The translations under genes and the position numbers were made by a program. From Leucobacter sp. wl10 (GTDB lineage: Bacteria > Actinomycetota > Actinomycetes > Actinomycetales > Microbacteriaceae): 64,000 bases of DNA. Below, piece by piece: positions 17,032-26,529 of the stretch (the first letter of the stretch is position 1; each line of letters begins with the position of its first letter). The notes below the pieces were generated by a model. The model searched no databases and had not been told where the DNA came from. It was given only the letters and a program-made list of their open reading frames with translations. The stretch is from assembly GCF_003569785.1 (NCBI RefSeq), contig NZ_KZ983996.1, forward strand, positions 62,001 to 126,000. Direction: 5' to 3'.

Positions 17032-18867
17032 TTAATACTCGACTTCTCCACCCGATTCGCGCAACCGGTATCGGGTGCGCCGATCTCCCTGACCGCCGAG
17101 CCTCTCGACTCGGCCGGAGTCGAGCAGCTTCCCCACCGCGTAGCGGGCTTGCTTCAGCGTCAGTCCACAACTCTCGGCAAGCTCTTTCATCTTCAACCCG
17201 TCCACGACATCCGCCAGAGCCGTCAGCACTGCGTGCTCGTTCCAGGCTCCGGGGTCTTCAGGTCGAACTACGAGGCCAACGGAGCGAGGCCGAGTCGACG
17301 TCCTGCGTCCGGCAACAGCGGTTCGGTCCTCGACGAGTTCGACGTCCGAAGACATCTCAGAGATCGATGTCACTCCGCGCTTCGATCCGTTGGGGGCGGC
17401 CAGCGCGGGCTGAATCACGTATTCTGTCTGCCCCCGCTCTCCCCTTGTGGTTGCCAGGTTCTTCGCTACGAGCTCCTGAAGCTCTCGAGTGGCCTGACGC
17501 GAATCGATAGGTGCGAATCGCTTTCTCACCAGTGCATTCGTCCACACGCTTCCGTGCCTCATCGTCGCAAGGAGTTGGCGCTGCACATCGGTGAGCTCGC
17601 CGTCGGGATCCTGCTCAGCAATCCACGCGAGGTCGCCCGGTTCGATCAGCGCATGTCGCGGCACGAGTACCGTGAAGCCTATCCCGCGATCGATGAATAT
17701 CGGGGGTCGCATGTTCGCCCTGCGCAACGCACGCTGGACTTCTTGAATACCTCCGCCCTCGCCTTCGATCACCCGCGCCCCACCGGATGTCTGCACTGAT
17801 TTGCATATCTCATACAAGAACTCATTGACCGCGGACTTGCCCTCGGGATGGCCGAGTTGATCTGCACTGACCCCGTACAACCCTCCCGGATTCGAGATGA
17901 CGAGCGTGTCATCCTTCAAGCGCAACTCGACTCGCTTGCTCTGCGCGTGGGTACTGAGATCACGGTGCACCAGAGCATTCGCGATCAGCTCGCGCACCGC
18001 AATCATCGGAATCTCGGTTCTATCGAAGGCCGCTCCACTCGATTCGAAGTACACGTCATTGCGAGTATTGCGCCGCACCCACTCCAGAGCCGCTTCCAGC
18101 AGGTCAGGAAGCGGACCGTCCAGGTGCACGAGGTCACCGAGACCCCGCTCACGCCCCGTCCGGTGCTGCACAGCCGCGGTGATCGACAGCCCGGGCAAGT
18201 ACTGCTGCGGATACGCGCCAAGCGCATAGAGCCCCGCCACAGTGATTTCTCCGCCGGTTGCAGCGGTGACCCCTTTCCGCCGCATCACGGTCTCATCGTC
18301 CAAATCTGAAAGCCTCCGAGAGGACGCCCGAACCCTCGCAAGGAACCGACTGAGCAACCCCGGATCCAGATCTTGCACCCCGCTTCCGGGCACAGGAGTC
18401 GCATCATTTCGCGGCCGGTCCCTCAGGGCATATACCTGCTGCTCCTCCTCCGCACTCATCCGGTAGTCGCCATCCGCCTGCCGCAGGTAGGCGACCCCTC
18501 GGTAGTAGGCGGGACGTTGATGAAGCGGGAGCGGAGCCACCGTCACGACGACGAGAGTCGCCCCTTCAAATCGCACCTCTTCGAAGGTGAGCTGCACCGG
18601 GGGCCGAATATCGTTCCGGGCTTGAGAGGCGACTCCCGCACTGATTCCGGCCGGATTCTCGACACCCGTTGCGGCAAAACCTCGCCCCTCATCGAGGCCG
18701 AGGATGATCGTGCCGCCCTCGGGAAGATTTCCGAACGCGCTGAGCGTCTCGCCCAGACGAGGCGCTCCTCCCTGAGCGCGCTTAACCTCGATCTCGGTGC
18801 GGTCGCCTCCGCGCTCGCGAAGCGACTGGATCAGTTCTTGAATCTCCATCTCTCGCTCCATAGCCAT
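17032..18867 (-). CDS. Schlafen/AlbA-type ATP-binding protein, putative defence gene
   Basis: A 611-aa protein of the AlbA_2 plus ATPase type. Residues about 18-135 match the Schlafen AlbA_2 domain (TEIEVKRAQGG, then AFGNLPEGGTIILGLDEGRG). Residues about 290-410 contain a GHKL-type ATP site: VRELIANALVHRDLS (N box, Asn and His-Arg-Asp) and LVISNPGGLYG (DxGxG-like loop). The last 80 residues form a winged helix (MKELAESCGLTLKQARYAVG). Many such proteins are annotated as regulators or helicase-related; several sit in defence islands, and here it lies beside cas3 and is divergent from it. Its base composition is lower in GC than glyA. Start options are ATG 18867, 18861 or 18849. Function is not proven. 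Confidence 0.72.
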   Translation of the reverse strand: MAMEREMEIQELIQSLRERGGDRTEIEVKRAQGGAPRLGETLSAFGNLPEGGTIILGLDEGRGFAATGVENPAGISAGVASQARNDIRPPVQLTFEEVRFEGATLVVVTVAPLPLHQRPAYYRGVAYLRQADGDYRMSAEEEQQVYALRDRPRNDATPVPGSGVQDLDPGLLSRFLARVRASSRRLSDLDDETVMRRKGVTAATGGEITVAGLYALGAYPQQYLPGLSITAAVQHRTGRERGLGDLVHLDGPLPDLLEAALEWVRRNTRNDVYFESSGAAFDRTEIPMIAVRELIANALVHRDLSTHAQSKRVELRLKDDTLVISNPGGLYGVSADQLGHPEGKSAVNEFLYEICKSVQTSGGARVIEGEGGGIQEVQRALRRANMRPPIFIDRGIGFTVLVPRHALIEPGDLAWIAEQDPDGELTDVQRQLLATMRHGSVWTNALVRKRFAPIDSRQATRELQELVAKNLATTRGERGQTEYVIQPALAAPNGSKRGVTSISEMSSDVELVEDRTAVAGRRTSTRPRSVGLVVRPEDPGAWNEHAVLTALADVVDGLKMKELAESCGLTLKQARYAVGKLLDSGRVERLGGQGDRRTRYRLRESGGEVEY

Positions 18868-19390
18868 CAGAGTACCACTAGAGTTACAACGTTAGAAGTA
18901 TAAGCAGGGGCTGTGCGCCTACCTGTTTCAGAAGCGGCCGAGACGCTTACCCGAGCCGAAGGTTTACGTCGTGAAGAAGCTCGTTTTTCAAGGGGTGGAA
19001 CTCTGGAGCTCAGTGGAACTAAACACAGACTTCCCATCTGCAGACAACGGTACCCCGAAGACGAATACCATGGAATTTCCTACTTGGAGAAAAATCTTCC
19101 GACGATTGACGCACCGAGTCCACTTGCATAGCATTACGAGCGTCACCGGGTTCCAGCGGAATGATCCGTCCCTACTTGGAACTTGGAACTCAGGATCTCA
19201 TGTGTTCCCCGCGCGAGCGGGGCTCGGCCGCTCGCTGGGCGGCTGCTCGTCGACCTGCGGATGTGTTTCCCGCGCGAGCGGGGCTCGGGGTCATGAATCT
19301 GAACCCAGTCGTTTCCACCTCCTGGAGCCTGGTGGCATCAGCTTCTACGCATCGCCCCAAATAGATACATAGAGCACAGGAGTTCACACG
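18868..19390. other. intergenic between AlbA-type gene and cas3
   Basis: This 523-bp gap holds the divergent promoters of the AlbA-type ATPase and of the cas operon, and a relic CRISPR array described separately. The frames running through it on both strands have no domain. AGGAG lies directly before the cas3 ATG. The composition is less GC-rich than the chromosome either side. Confidence 0.55.
19202..19290 (+). CRISPR. decayed two-repeat CRISPR relic upstream of cas3
   Basis: Two copies of a type I-E-like repeat stand exactly 61 bp apart: GTGTTCCCCGCGCGAGCGGG at 19202 and GTGTTTCCCGCGCGAGCGGG at 19263, each followed by GGCTCG where the main array has GGATGATCC. The spacer between them is 33 nt, as in the main array. 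A third, more worn copy may lie at 19141-19167, ending in AGCGGAATGATCC. The orientation is the same as the main array. The hairpin arms CCCCGC and GCGGGG are intact in the first copy, so it could still be processed by Cas6e, but no leader is evident. Confidence 0.65.
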
Positions 19391-22237
19391 ATGATCGATC
19401 TTCCGCCTCCCGACGATCCAGCACTGCGCACGATCTGGGCGAAGTTCGACCACACGAACGGGGATTCCTTTCCCCTGTTCGCGCACCTCGAGGATACGGC
19501 TGCCGTTGCCGACCAGCTATACGACCGCTGGTTCTCGGGGGCGCAGCGGAAGCTGCTCGCCGACACCATCGGGTCCGACGACGAGGCGAAGCAGCTGATG
19601 GTGTGGCTCGCCGCCTCTCATGACATCGGGAAAACGACCGTGGCTTTTGCCATCAAGGCCGAGCCCTGCGTCACCCGCATGCGAGACGCCGGCTTCGAGT
19701 TTCCGCCGACCGACCCGCCGCGCGAGGATCAGAAGCAGTACCCGCACGGCCTCGCCGGGCAGCTCGCAGTCGACGCGTATCTCCGCGCGAAGGTGCAGGG
19801 TCGCGCGAAGGGCGTTGCACCGATCGCCGAGATCGTCGGCGGCCACCACGGGGTGTTCCCCGGGAACCCGCGCATCCCATACTTGTTCGGGGAAGGCGAG
19901 CACGCCTGCTGGCGGGGAGCCCGCGAGGCGCTGCTGCAGCGCGCCGATCAGCTCTCTGAGATGAGCGACGGGACCTGGCAACGGATCCTGCGCTCGCGCA
20001 TTCCCGAGACCGCCCAGGTGCTGCTCAACGGGTTCCTGATCGTCTGCGACTGGATCGCCTCCAACCAGTGGCTCTTCCCCTACGACCGCGCCTCGGCGGC
20101 CAGCGCGCGAGCCGCACACGCGCTGCGATCCCTCGACTTCGGCGACCACTGGGCACCCGTGACCGTGCCCGACCCGAGCTCTTATTTCGAGGAGCGCTTC
20201 GGGATCTCGCAGCCCCGCCCGGTGCAATCGGCGGCCGTCGAGCTGGTTGCGAATCTCGAAGAGACCTCGCTGCTGCTCATCGAGGCGCCGACCGGCGAGG
20301 GCAAGACCGAGATCGGCTTCGCGTGCGCCGAGGCGCTGGCCGCGAAGTTCGGAGCCCACGGTGCCGCCATCGCGCTGCCGACGCGGGCGACGACCAATGC
20401 GATGTTCGGGCGCGTGCTCGATTGGCTCCGCTCCGGCGGACGCCGCGGGCATACGGTCTCGGTATCGCTGGCGCACGCGAAAGCCGAGTTCGACGAGCGC
20501 TACGAGCGGCTCTTCCGCGGCGATGATGATCGGGGCGGCGCACAGAACATCTACGACGAAAACGAGAACCTCGGAGCGGAGGACGCCGTCACCGGCAATC
20601 TGTGGTTTCGCGGGCGCAAGCAACGCGTGCTCGCCGACTTCACCGTCGGCACCATCGACCAACTGCTGTTCATGGCGCTGAAGGCACGGCACCTGACGCT
20701 GCGCCATCTGGGATTCAGCGGCAAGGTCGTCGTGATCGACGAGGTGCACGCGGCCGACGCGTTCATGCAGACCTACCTACTGCGGGCGCTGCAGTGGCTC
20801 GGTGCGTACGGGGTCCCGGTGATCGCGCTCTCGGCCACGCTTCCCCCGGCGCTGCGGGCCGCACTGCTGCAGGCGTACCGTACGGGTGCCCGGCAGACCG
20901 CGGTCCAACAGCCCGTCTTCGAAGACGCTCCCGTTGATCCTGAGATCGCATCGCTCGCGGAGGCGACGGGCTACCCGTTGATCACGGCGATCGGAGCGAC
21001 CAATCGGCAGCAGGTATCGCCCGAGCAGTCCGGCCGCCGCACGACCTACCGCGTCGAGCAACTCGTTGGAGACTCCCGTGACACTTCAGCGATCGCTGCA
21101 GCGGCGCGCGCCGAGGCCGCGGACGGCGGCTGCATCGCTGTGGTGCTTGACACGGTGGATCGCGCCCAGCGGGTCTACGCGGATCTCGTTACCGACTGCC
21201 CCGGCGAGATCCGGCTCTTCCACTCGCGCTTCACCGTGGAGTCCCGCAACCGCAGCGAGCAGGATCTGATCGAGCGACTGGGTCGGAACCCCCCTCAGCG
21301 CCCGAAATCGATGATCGTCGTGGCGACCCAGGTCGTCGAGTCGTCCCTGGATGTGGATTTCGACCTGATGTTCACCGACATCGCGCCGGTGGATCTGCTG
21401 CTGCAGCGGATGGGGCGGGTGCACCGGCATGCGCGACGCGCCGAAGACCGACCGGTCTCGATGCGAGAGCCGCGGATCTTGCTCACGGGCGGCATCGGCC
21501 TGCTCGCAGGGGATCAGCCGCCGGAGTTCGAGAGGGGCGTGGAGACGGTATACGGGGATGCGTCGCTGCTGCGTACCACAGCCGCTCTGCGCGAGCATCG
21601 ACTGACCAGTGGGCGCGAAACGATCACGGTCCCCGACGACGTGCCATCGCTGATCAGAAGCACGTACAGCGCCGAGTTCGCGTCACCGTCCGGGTGGGAG
21701 GATCGGATGGCGACGGCCGAGCAGCGGCAGCGGGAGAAACTGCGGGATCAGCAGGAGCGGTCGGCTCGTTTCGCGATCCAACCTCCAGGTGCGGGTGGCA
21801 TCGCCGACTGGAGCCGACTCTCGTACTCCGAGGCGAGCGAGGAGCACCTCGGCGCCGCCCAGGTCCGGGATGCCGAGCTCTCGCTCGAGGTGGTGCTCGT
21901 GCAGCAGCGGGCCGACGGGTTCACCTCGCTGCCCTGGCTGCTCCCACCCCACGGCGGGGAACGCATCGACCTCATCAGCGGAATCGAACCGGAACTCGCC
22001 CGCGCCGTCGCCACCTGCACGGTCTCGCTGCCCTCGTGGATGACCCGCGGAGCGGCATTGGATCGAGTGCTCGACGAACTCGAGCGGAGCGGGTTCGAGG
22101 CGTGGCAGAGCTCTCCCTGGCTGCGGGGGATGCTCCCTCTCATCCTCGATGAGGAGCTGACCGCAACAGTGGGCGGACATCGGATACGCTACGAGCAGCG
22201 TATCGGAATCCTGATCGACAGAGAGGTTACTGAATGA
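19391..22237 (+). CDS. cas3: CRISPR-associated helicase/nuclease Cas3 (type I-E)
   Basis: The effector that unwinds and degrades target DNA after Cascade recognition. The 948-aa protein begins with an HD nuclease domain (His32 in AHLED; SHDIGK with His77-Asp78) and continues as an SF2 helicase: Walker A APTGEGKT at about 299-306, DEVH at 450-453, SATLPPALR (motif III), and LQRMGRVHRHARR near 670-680 (motif VI). It is near full length for the family. AGGAG precedes ATG 19391. It is the first gene of an eight-gene cas operon, and its stop overlaps cas8e (ATGA). All key residues appear intact, so the interference machinery should work. Confidence 0.96.
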   Translation: MIDLPPPDDPALRTIWAKFDHTNGDSFPLFAHLEDTAAVADQLYDRWFSGAQRKLLADTIGSDDEAKQLMVWLAASHDIGKTTVAFAIKAEPCVTRMRDAGFEFPPTDPPREDQKQYPHGLAGQLAVDAYLRAKVQGRAKGVAPIAEIVGGHHGVFPGNPRIPYLFGEGEHACWRGAREALLQRADQLSEMSDGTWQRILRSRIPETAQVLLNGFLIVCDWIASNQWLFPYDRASAASARAAHALRSLDFGDHWAPVTVPDPSSYFEERFGISQPRPVQSAAVELVANLEETSLLLIEAPTGEGKTEIGFACAEALAAKFGAHGAAIALPTRATTNAMFGRVLDWLRSGGRRGHTVSVSLAHAKAEFDERYERLFRGDDDRGGAQNIYDENENLGAEDAVTGNLWFRGRKQRVLADFTVGTIDQLLFMALKARHLTLRHLGFSGKVVVIDEVHAADAFMQTYLLRALQWLGAYGVPVIALSATLPPALRAALLQAYRTGARQTAVQQPVFEDAPVDPEIASLAEATGYPLITAIGATNRQQVSPEQSGRRTTYRVEQLVGDSRDTSAIAAAARAEAADGGCIAVVLDTVDRAQRVYADLVTDCPGEIRLFHSRFTVESRNRSEQDLIERLGRNPPQRPKSMIVVATQVVESSLDVDFDLMFTDIAPVDLLLQRMGRVHRHARRAEDRPVSMREPRILLTGGIGLLAGDQPPEFERGVETVYGDASLLRTTAALREHRLTSGRETITVPDDVPSLIRSTYSAEFASPSGWEDRMATAEQRQREKLRDQQERSARFAIQPPGAGGIADWSRLSYSEASEEHLGAAQVRDAELSLEVVLVQQRADGFTSLPWLLPPHGGERIDLISGIEPELARAVATCTVSLPSWMTRGAALDRVLDELERSGFEAWQSSPWLRGMLPLILDEELTATVGGHRIRYEQRIGILIDREVTE

Positions 22238-23964
22238 CGGCATCACAGGCTCTAGCCAGGCAACCCTCGGTGGATACTTCGATCGATGCAGTGAGCTTCA
22301 ATCTCCTCGACAGCCCATGGATCCCGGTTCTCGACCGCAGGGGTTCCGAGCGGGAGGTCTCCCTACGCGAGGCGATCCTGCAGTCCCATGAATACCGCGA
22401 TCTCGTCGGCGAGCTGCCCACGATGCGCTTCGCGATCCTGCGCATTCTGCTCTCGATCGTTTATCGGGCTCTGGATCGGGATCCGGGAGCCGACCCCGTC
22501 GACGCCTGGGCAGAGCTGTGGGAAACCGCCGAACTGCCTCAGGCACCTCTCGAGCAATACCTCGGGGAATGGCACGATCGTTTCGACCTGCTCGACGCGG
22601 AGCAGCCGTTCCTGCAGTCGCCAGGACTGCACACCGCCGGCGACGAGTGGAAGCCGATCTCCCTGATCGTGGCCGACACCGATCCCGATGGCGCGCTCTT
22701 CACCATGCGCAGCGAGCTCGCATCGCTGCCGCTCGCGGAGGCAGCCCGCTGGCTCGTGCACGCGCACGCATACGACTACTCCGGCATCAAATCCGGGGTG
22801 GTGGGCGACCAGCGCGTCAAGGGCGGGAAGGCCTACCCGATGGGGCTCGGCGCCTGCGGCTGGTTCGGCGGCATCGCGCTCACGGGCCGGGATCTCCGCG
22901 AGACGATCTTGCTCAATCTGATTCCGGGGAGCTCGGCTAAGCGGCCGAACGATGCACCGATGTGGGAGCGGCCGGCTCCCGGCCCCGGCCCCCGTGACCC
23001 GGAGGAGATCGGGACCATCGGTCCGATCGGTCTCATGACTTGGCCGCAGCGGCGCATCCGGTTGCGTGTCGAAGGCACCCGCGCAACCGGGGTGCTCGTG
23101 ACCAACGGCGACGAGCTCGACTACACGATGCTGTTCGGCACCGAGCTGATGACGGGCTGGCGCTTCAGCGAACCGCAGAGCGCCAAGGCGAAGGCACCGC
23201 GCTACATGCCCCGCAAGATCGACTCGAGCCGCGCCCTCTGGCGGGGGCTGGGAACGCTGCTCACCTCCGGAGGCAGCGATACTCCCGCCTCTCAGAAGGT
23301 CAAGAAGAAATGGAACGTGCCCGCGCTCTCCGAACCGGCCGCGATCATCACCTGGCTGGAGAAGCTCGTGCAGGAGCGGGTGATCCCGCAGGATCGCGCG
23401 ATCGAGGTGAGCGCGGTGAGCATGGACTACGGCACGCAGAACGCGAGTTACGCCGAGGTCGTATCGGATCGCCTCGCCTTCAAGGCGGCGCTCGCGGATC
23501 TCGCAGGCGGAGCCGCGCTGCTCGCACTCGCGCAGGACGCGGTCGGGCGCGCCGAGCAGGCGGTGCGTGCCCTCGGCCGCCTGGCCATCGATCTGGATCG
23601 AGCTGCCGGAGGTGACGGCGGCGACAGTGAGAGCGGGCCTGGAGCCAATGCCGAGGCGGACGCCTTCGCCACGCTCGACCGCCGTTTCCGCGAATGGCTG
23701 CTCGAACTGGCGCCTGAACGCGATGGCAACGCGTTGCTTGCCGCATGGACCGAGGATGTACGCGGCCTCGTGCGAGAGCGGGCCCACCGGCTGGTGGAAA
23801 CCGCACCCGATACCGCCTGGATCGGACGGCGATCGAGCGATGGTTCCCGTTCGGTGTCGGTGGCCGATGCTATTCAGTATTTCGAGGCAGCGCTGTTCCG
23901 CACCCTGGGAGCCCCGCTGAAACGCACGACGGAAAGCCGGAACGGAGCACAGAATGACGAGTGA
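22234..23964 (+). CDS. cas8e: Cascade large subunit Cas8e (Cse1/CasA)
   Basis: Large subunit of the type I-E surveillance complex, which recognises the PAM and recruits Cas3. The 576-aa protein shows the family N-terminus FNLLDSPWIPVLDRRG, then LREAILQSHEYRDLVGELPT, the LLDAEQPFLQSPGL block, and GLGACGWFGGIALTG, all typical of Cse1. The ATG overlaps the cas3 stop by four bases, so translation is coupled. The C-terminal four-helix bundle region is present (RDGNALLAAWTEDVRGLVRE). Next gene: cse2 after 39 bp. Confidence 0.93.
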   Translation: MTASQALARQPSVDTSIDAVSFNLLDSPWIPVLDRRGSEREVSLREAILQSHEYRDLVGELPTMRFAILRILLSIVYRALDRDPGADPVDAWAELWETAELPQAPLEQYLGEWHDRFDLLDAEQPFLQSPGLHTAGDEWKPISLIVADTDPDGALFTMRSELASLPLAEAARWLVHAHAYDYSGIKSGVVGDQRVKGGKAYPMGLGACGWFGGIALTGRDLRETILLNLIPGSSAKRPNDAPMWERPAPGPGPRDPEEIGTIGPIGLMTWPQRRIRLRVEGTRATGVLVTNGDELDYTMLFGTELMTGWRFSEPQSAKAKAPRYMPRKIDSSRALWRGLGTLLTSGGSDTPASQKVKKKWNVPALSEPAAIITWLEKLVQERVIPQDRAIEVSAVSMDYGTQNASYAEVVSDRLAFKAALADLAGGAALLALAQDAVGRAEQAVRALGRLAIDLDRAAGGDGGDSESGPGANAEADAFATLDRRFREWLLELAPERDGNALLAAWTEDVRGLVRERAHRLVETAPDTAWIGRRSSDGSRSVSVADAIQYFEAALFRTLGAPLKRTTESRNGAQNDE

Positions 23965-24003
23965 TCGGCGGAACACGAGAGCAACCGGAGCGGAGGGACC
24001 TCG

Positions 24004-24639
24004 ATGAACGAGACCACGGCGCCCCAGACCGACCGAACCCCATGGAAAACACTCGAGCGCTACGCCGGGACACGAGTCAGCGGACTGCAGAACCGGTATC
24101 GAGATGGCGTTCCCGCCGCGAAAGCCACCCTGGCGCAGTTGCGTCGATGCGATCCCGCGACTTCCGAGGGAGTACTCGAGGCGTGGGAGTCCGTCTTCAG
24201 CGGGGCCCCGCAGGAGCTCATCGGCCACGGAGATTCGCCGACCCGAGCAGAGAACGCCCTCGCGGCCGCTCTCCACCTGTACGCGGTGCATCAGCAATCG
24301 AAGCAGGATCCGATGCACGTTGCCGGCACCGGCCTCGGAGCCGCGATCAGACGGCTCGCGAACCCGGGTGAACCGGATAGCCGGGAGCGCCCCACCATGC
24401 GCCGGTACCACGCGCTCAGCACCGCGACCGAGCCCGCGGAGATCCTGCACCATCTCCGCGGGCTGATCAGGCAGCTGCGCGATGCCGGCATCCCGCTCGA
24501 CTACGCGACGCTGGCCTCCGACATCTATTTCCTGGGCAGTCCCGCCACGCGCACGCAAGTGCGGCTGACCTGGGCACGCGATCTGATGCGAAAGCCCAAG
24601 ACCGAGAACGACGATCCCGAACCATCAGCGGCCGCCTGA
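24004..24639 (+). CDS. cse2: Cascade small subunit Cse2 (CasB/Cas11e)
   Basis: Small helical subunit (two copies per Cascade in known systems) that stabilises the crRNA and non-target strand. The 211-aa length is slightly above average for the family. The middle has the typical ALAAALHLYAVHQQS and the GAAIRRLA segment, and the C-terminal half LRGLIRQLRDAGIPLDYATL then DIYFLGSP. The start ATG follows GGAGGGACCTCG. It sits between cas8e and cas7e as expected for type I-E. Confidence 0.9.
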   Translation: MNETTAPQTDRTPWKTLERYAGTRVSGLQNRYRDGVPAAKATLAQLRRCDPATSEGVLEAWESVFSGAPQELIGHGDSPTRAENALAAALHLYAVHQQSKQDPMHVAGTGLGAAIRRLANPGEPDSRERPTMRRYHALSTATEPAEILHHLRGLIRQLRDAGIPLDYATLASDIYFLGSPATRTQVRLTWARDLMRKPKTENDDPEPSAAA

Positions 24640-24676
24640 TCGACACCGCAGCTGAACCCACCACCGAGGAGACACC

Positions 24677-25822
24677 ATGACCATGAGCGCACCGCGCACC
24701 TTCATCGATATCCACGTGCTGCAGACGGTTCCGCCCTCCTGCATCAACCGGGATGACACGGGCTCGCCGAAGACCGCCACCTACGGCGGTGTGCGCCGCC
24801 ATCGCGTCTCTAGCCAGGCCTGGAAGAAGGCGGCCCGATCCGACTTCAACGATCGTCTCGATATCGGCAAGATCGGCGAGCGTACGCTCCGCGTGGTCGA
24901 GCGCATCGCCGAGCGCATGCGCGAGCTCGACCCGTCGCTCGAGGACCCGCGGCGTGATGAGGCCGCGACCGCGGTGCTCGAAGCCGCAGGAGTCAAAGTG
25001 AAGATCGAGAAGAAGAAGAGCGAAGACGAAGGCTCGGAGCAGCGCCGCACCGGCTACCTCGTCTTCCTCTCCCGCGCCCAGATCGATGCGCTCGCTCGTA
25101 TCGGCATCGACCATCTGAACGGCGAGAAAATGGACAAGAAGGCGGCCAAGCAGGCGTTCGCCGATGAGAACTCGATCGATGTGGCTCTGTTCGGGCGCAT
25201 GATCGCGGATGCCCCCGATCTCAACGTCGACGCCGCCTGCCAGGTGGGCCACGCGATCTCGGTGCACGCCGCGACCGCCGAGTTCGACTACTTCACAGCG
25301 GTCGACGACAACGCTCCCACGGATAACGTTGGCGCGGGCATGATCGGGACGGTCGAGTTCGTCTCCTCCACGCTCTACCGGTACGCCACCGTCGACGCAG
25401 TACGGTTGAAAGAGAATCTGGGTTCATCAGAGGCCGCCGCACGCGCGGTCGAGGCGTTCGCCCGATCCTTCCTACTCAGCATGCCCACCGGCAAGCAGAA
25501 CACCTTTGCCAACCGCACCCGCCCCGGCGTGGTGCTCGTCGAGGTGCGACAGGACCAGCCCGTGAACCTCGCGGGAGCGTTCGAGGATCCGGTGCGCGCG
25601 GACGGCGGTATGCTGCCGCGCGCCGCCGGCAAGCTGGTCGGGCAGGCCCTGGCCGAGGACGAGAGCTTCGGCACCTCGCCAGTGCGCAGCGCGATCCTCG
25701 TCGCTGATCCCGCGGCGGAGGAGAGCGTGGCACCGATCCTATCGCGCGCCGAGCGGACCACCCTCGATGAGCTCGTGGCACTGCTCGCCACAACAGTCAG
25801 CGAGCGGCTGGAGCTGGCCTGA
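24677..25822 (+). CDS. cas7e: Cascade backbone subunit Cas7e (Cse4/CasC)
   Basis: Forms the six-copy backbone that wraps the crRNA. The 381-aa protein begins FIDIHVLQTVPPSCINRDDT, continues with GGVRRHRVSSQAWKKAAR, which is the RNA-binding signature of the family, and has SVHAATAEFDYFTAVDD and KQNTFANRTRPGVVLVEVR further on. The ATG follows GAGGAGACACC. The stop overlaps the start of cas5e by one base. A Lys/Glu-rich insert at about residues 113-125 is not in all relatives. Confidence 0.94.
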   Translation: MTMSAPRTFIDIHVLQTVPPSCINRDDTGSPKTATYGGVRRHRVSSQAWKKAARSDFNDRLDIGKIGERTLRVVERIAERMRELDPSLEDPRRDEAATAVLEAAGVKVKIEKKKSEDEGSEQRRTGYLVFLSRAQIDALARIGIDHLNGEKMDKKAAKQAFADENSIDVALFGRMIADAPDLNVDAACQVGHAISVHAATAEFDYFTAVDDNAPTDNVGAGMIGTVEFVSSTLYRYATVDAVRLKENLGSSEAAARAVEAFARSFLLSMPTGKQNTFANRTRPGVVLVEVRQDQPVNLAGAFEDPVRADGGMLPRAAGKLVGQALAEDESFGTSPVRSAILVADPAAEESVAPILSRAERTTLDELVALLATTVSERLELA

Positions 25823-26529
25823 TGCCCTTGCTTCTGCTCGAACTCTCCGGCCCGCTGCAGTCGTGGGGCAGCGGTAGCCGCTTCGTTCACCGGGAGACGC
25901 GAATGCTCCCCACGAAGAGCGGTGTCATCGGGATGCTGGCCGCTGCGCTCGGGCGCCGTCGGGCCGATCCCGTCGAGGATCTGGTGTCGATCCGTTTCGG
26001 GGTCCGGCAGGAGCAGCAGGGCGCGCTCGTGCGCGACTTCCAGACCGCAATCGATTGGCGCACCCGCAAGTCGCTCCCACTGTCGTACCGATCCTACGTC
26101 GGCGACGCGAAGTATCTGGTTGCGCTTGAAGCGCCTGTGCCGCTGCTCGAGGGGCTCGCAGAAGCGATCGCCTCGCCCGCGTTCCCCCTCTACCTGGGGC
26201 GCCGGGCCTGCCCGCCGGCGGGCAGGATCCTCATCGGTCTTCGAGAGCAGAAGCTGGAGGAAGCTTTGGCCGCGGAACCGTGGAGGGCGGCTGAGTGGTA
26301 TCGCAAGCGGCAGAGCGATCAGGTGTCGCTGCTCTGGTCACGCGACGCGCGCGCAGACGAACAGCATGATGAGACGGTGCGCGACGTGCCGCGCAGCTTC
26401 GATCCGAGGCACCGCGACTACGGCCTGCGGGATGTGGTGCACGGCTGGACCCGCGTCGACAATCCGCTGGGGCGCGCCAGTGGTGCGTCATCGCACGACG
26501 CCTTCGCTCTGCTCGGGGGTGAGGCCTGA
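25822..26529 (+). CDS. cas5e: Cascade subunit Cas5e (CasD)
   Basis: Caps the 5' handle of the crRNA in Cascade. The 235-aa protein has the family's start LLLLELSGPLQSWGSGSRFV and the following RETRMLPTKSGVIGMLAAAL, a RAMP-fold signature. LYLGRRACPPAGRI in the middle and RDYGLRDVVHGWTR near the end are further matches. It overlaps cas7e by one base before and cas6e by one base after, a tight translational coupling. Confidence 0.93.
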   Translation: MPLLLLELSGPLQSWGSGSRFVHRETRMLPTKSGVIGMLAAALGRRRADPVEDLVSIRFGVRQEQQGALVRDFQTAIDWRTRKSLPLSYRSYVGDAKYLVALEAPVPLLEGLAEAIASPAFPLYLGRRACPPAGRILIGLREQKLEEALAAEPWRAAEWYRKRQSDQVSLLWSRDARADEQHDETVRDVPRSFDPRHRDYGLRDVVHGWTRVDNPLGRASGASSHDAFALLGGEA

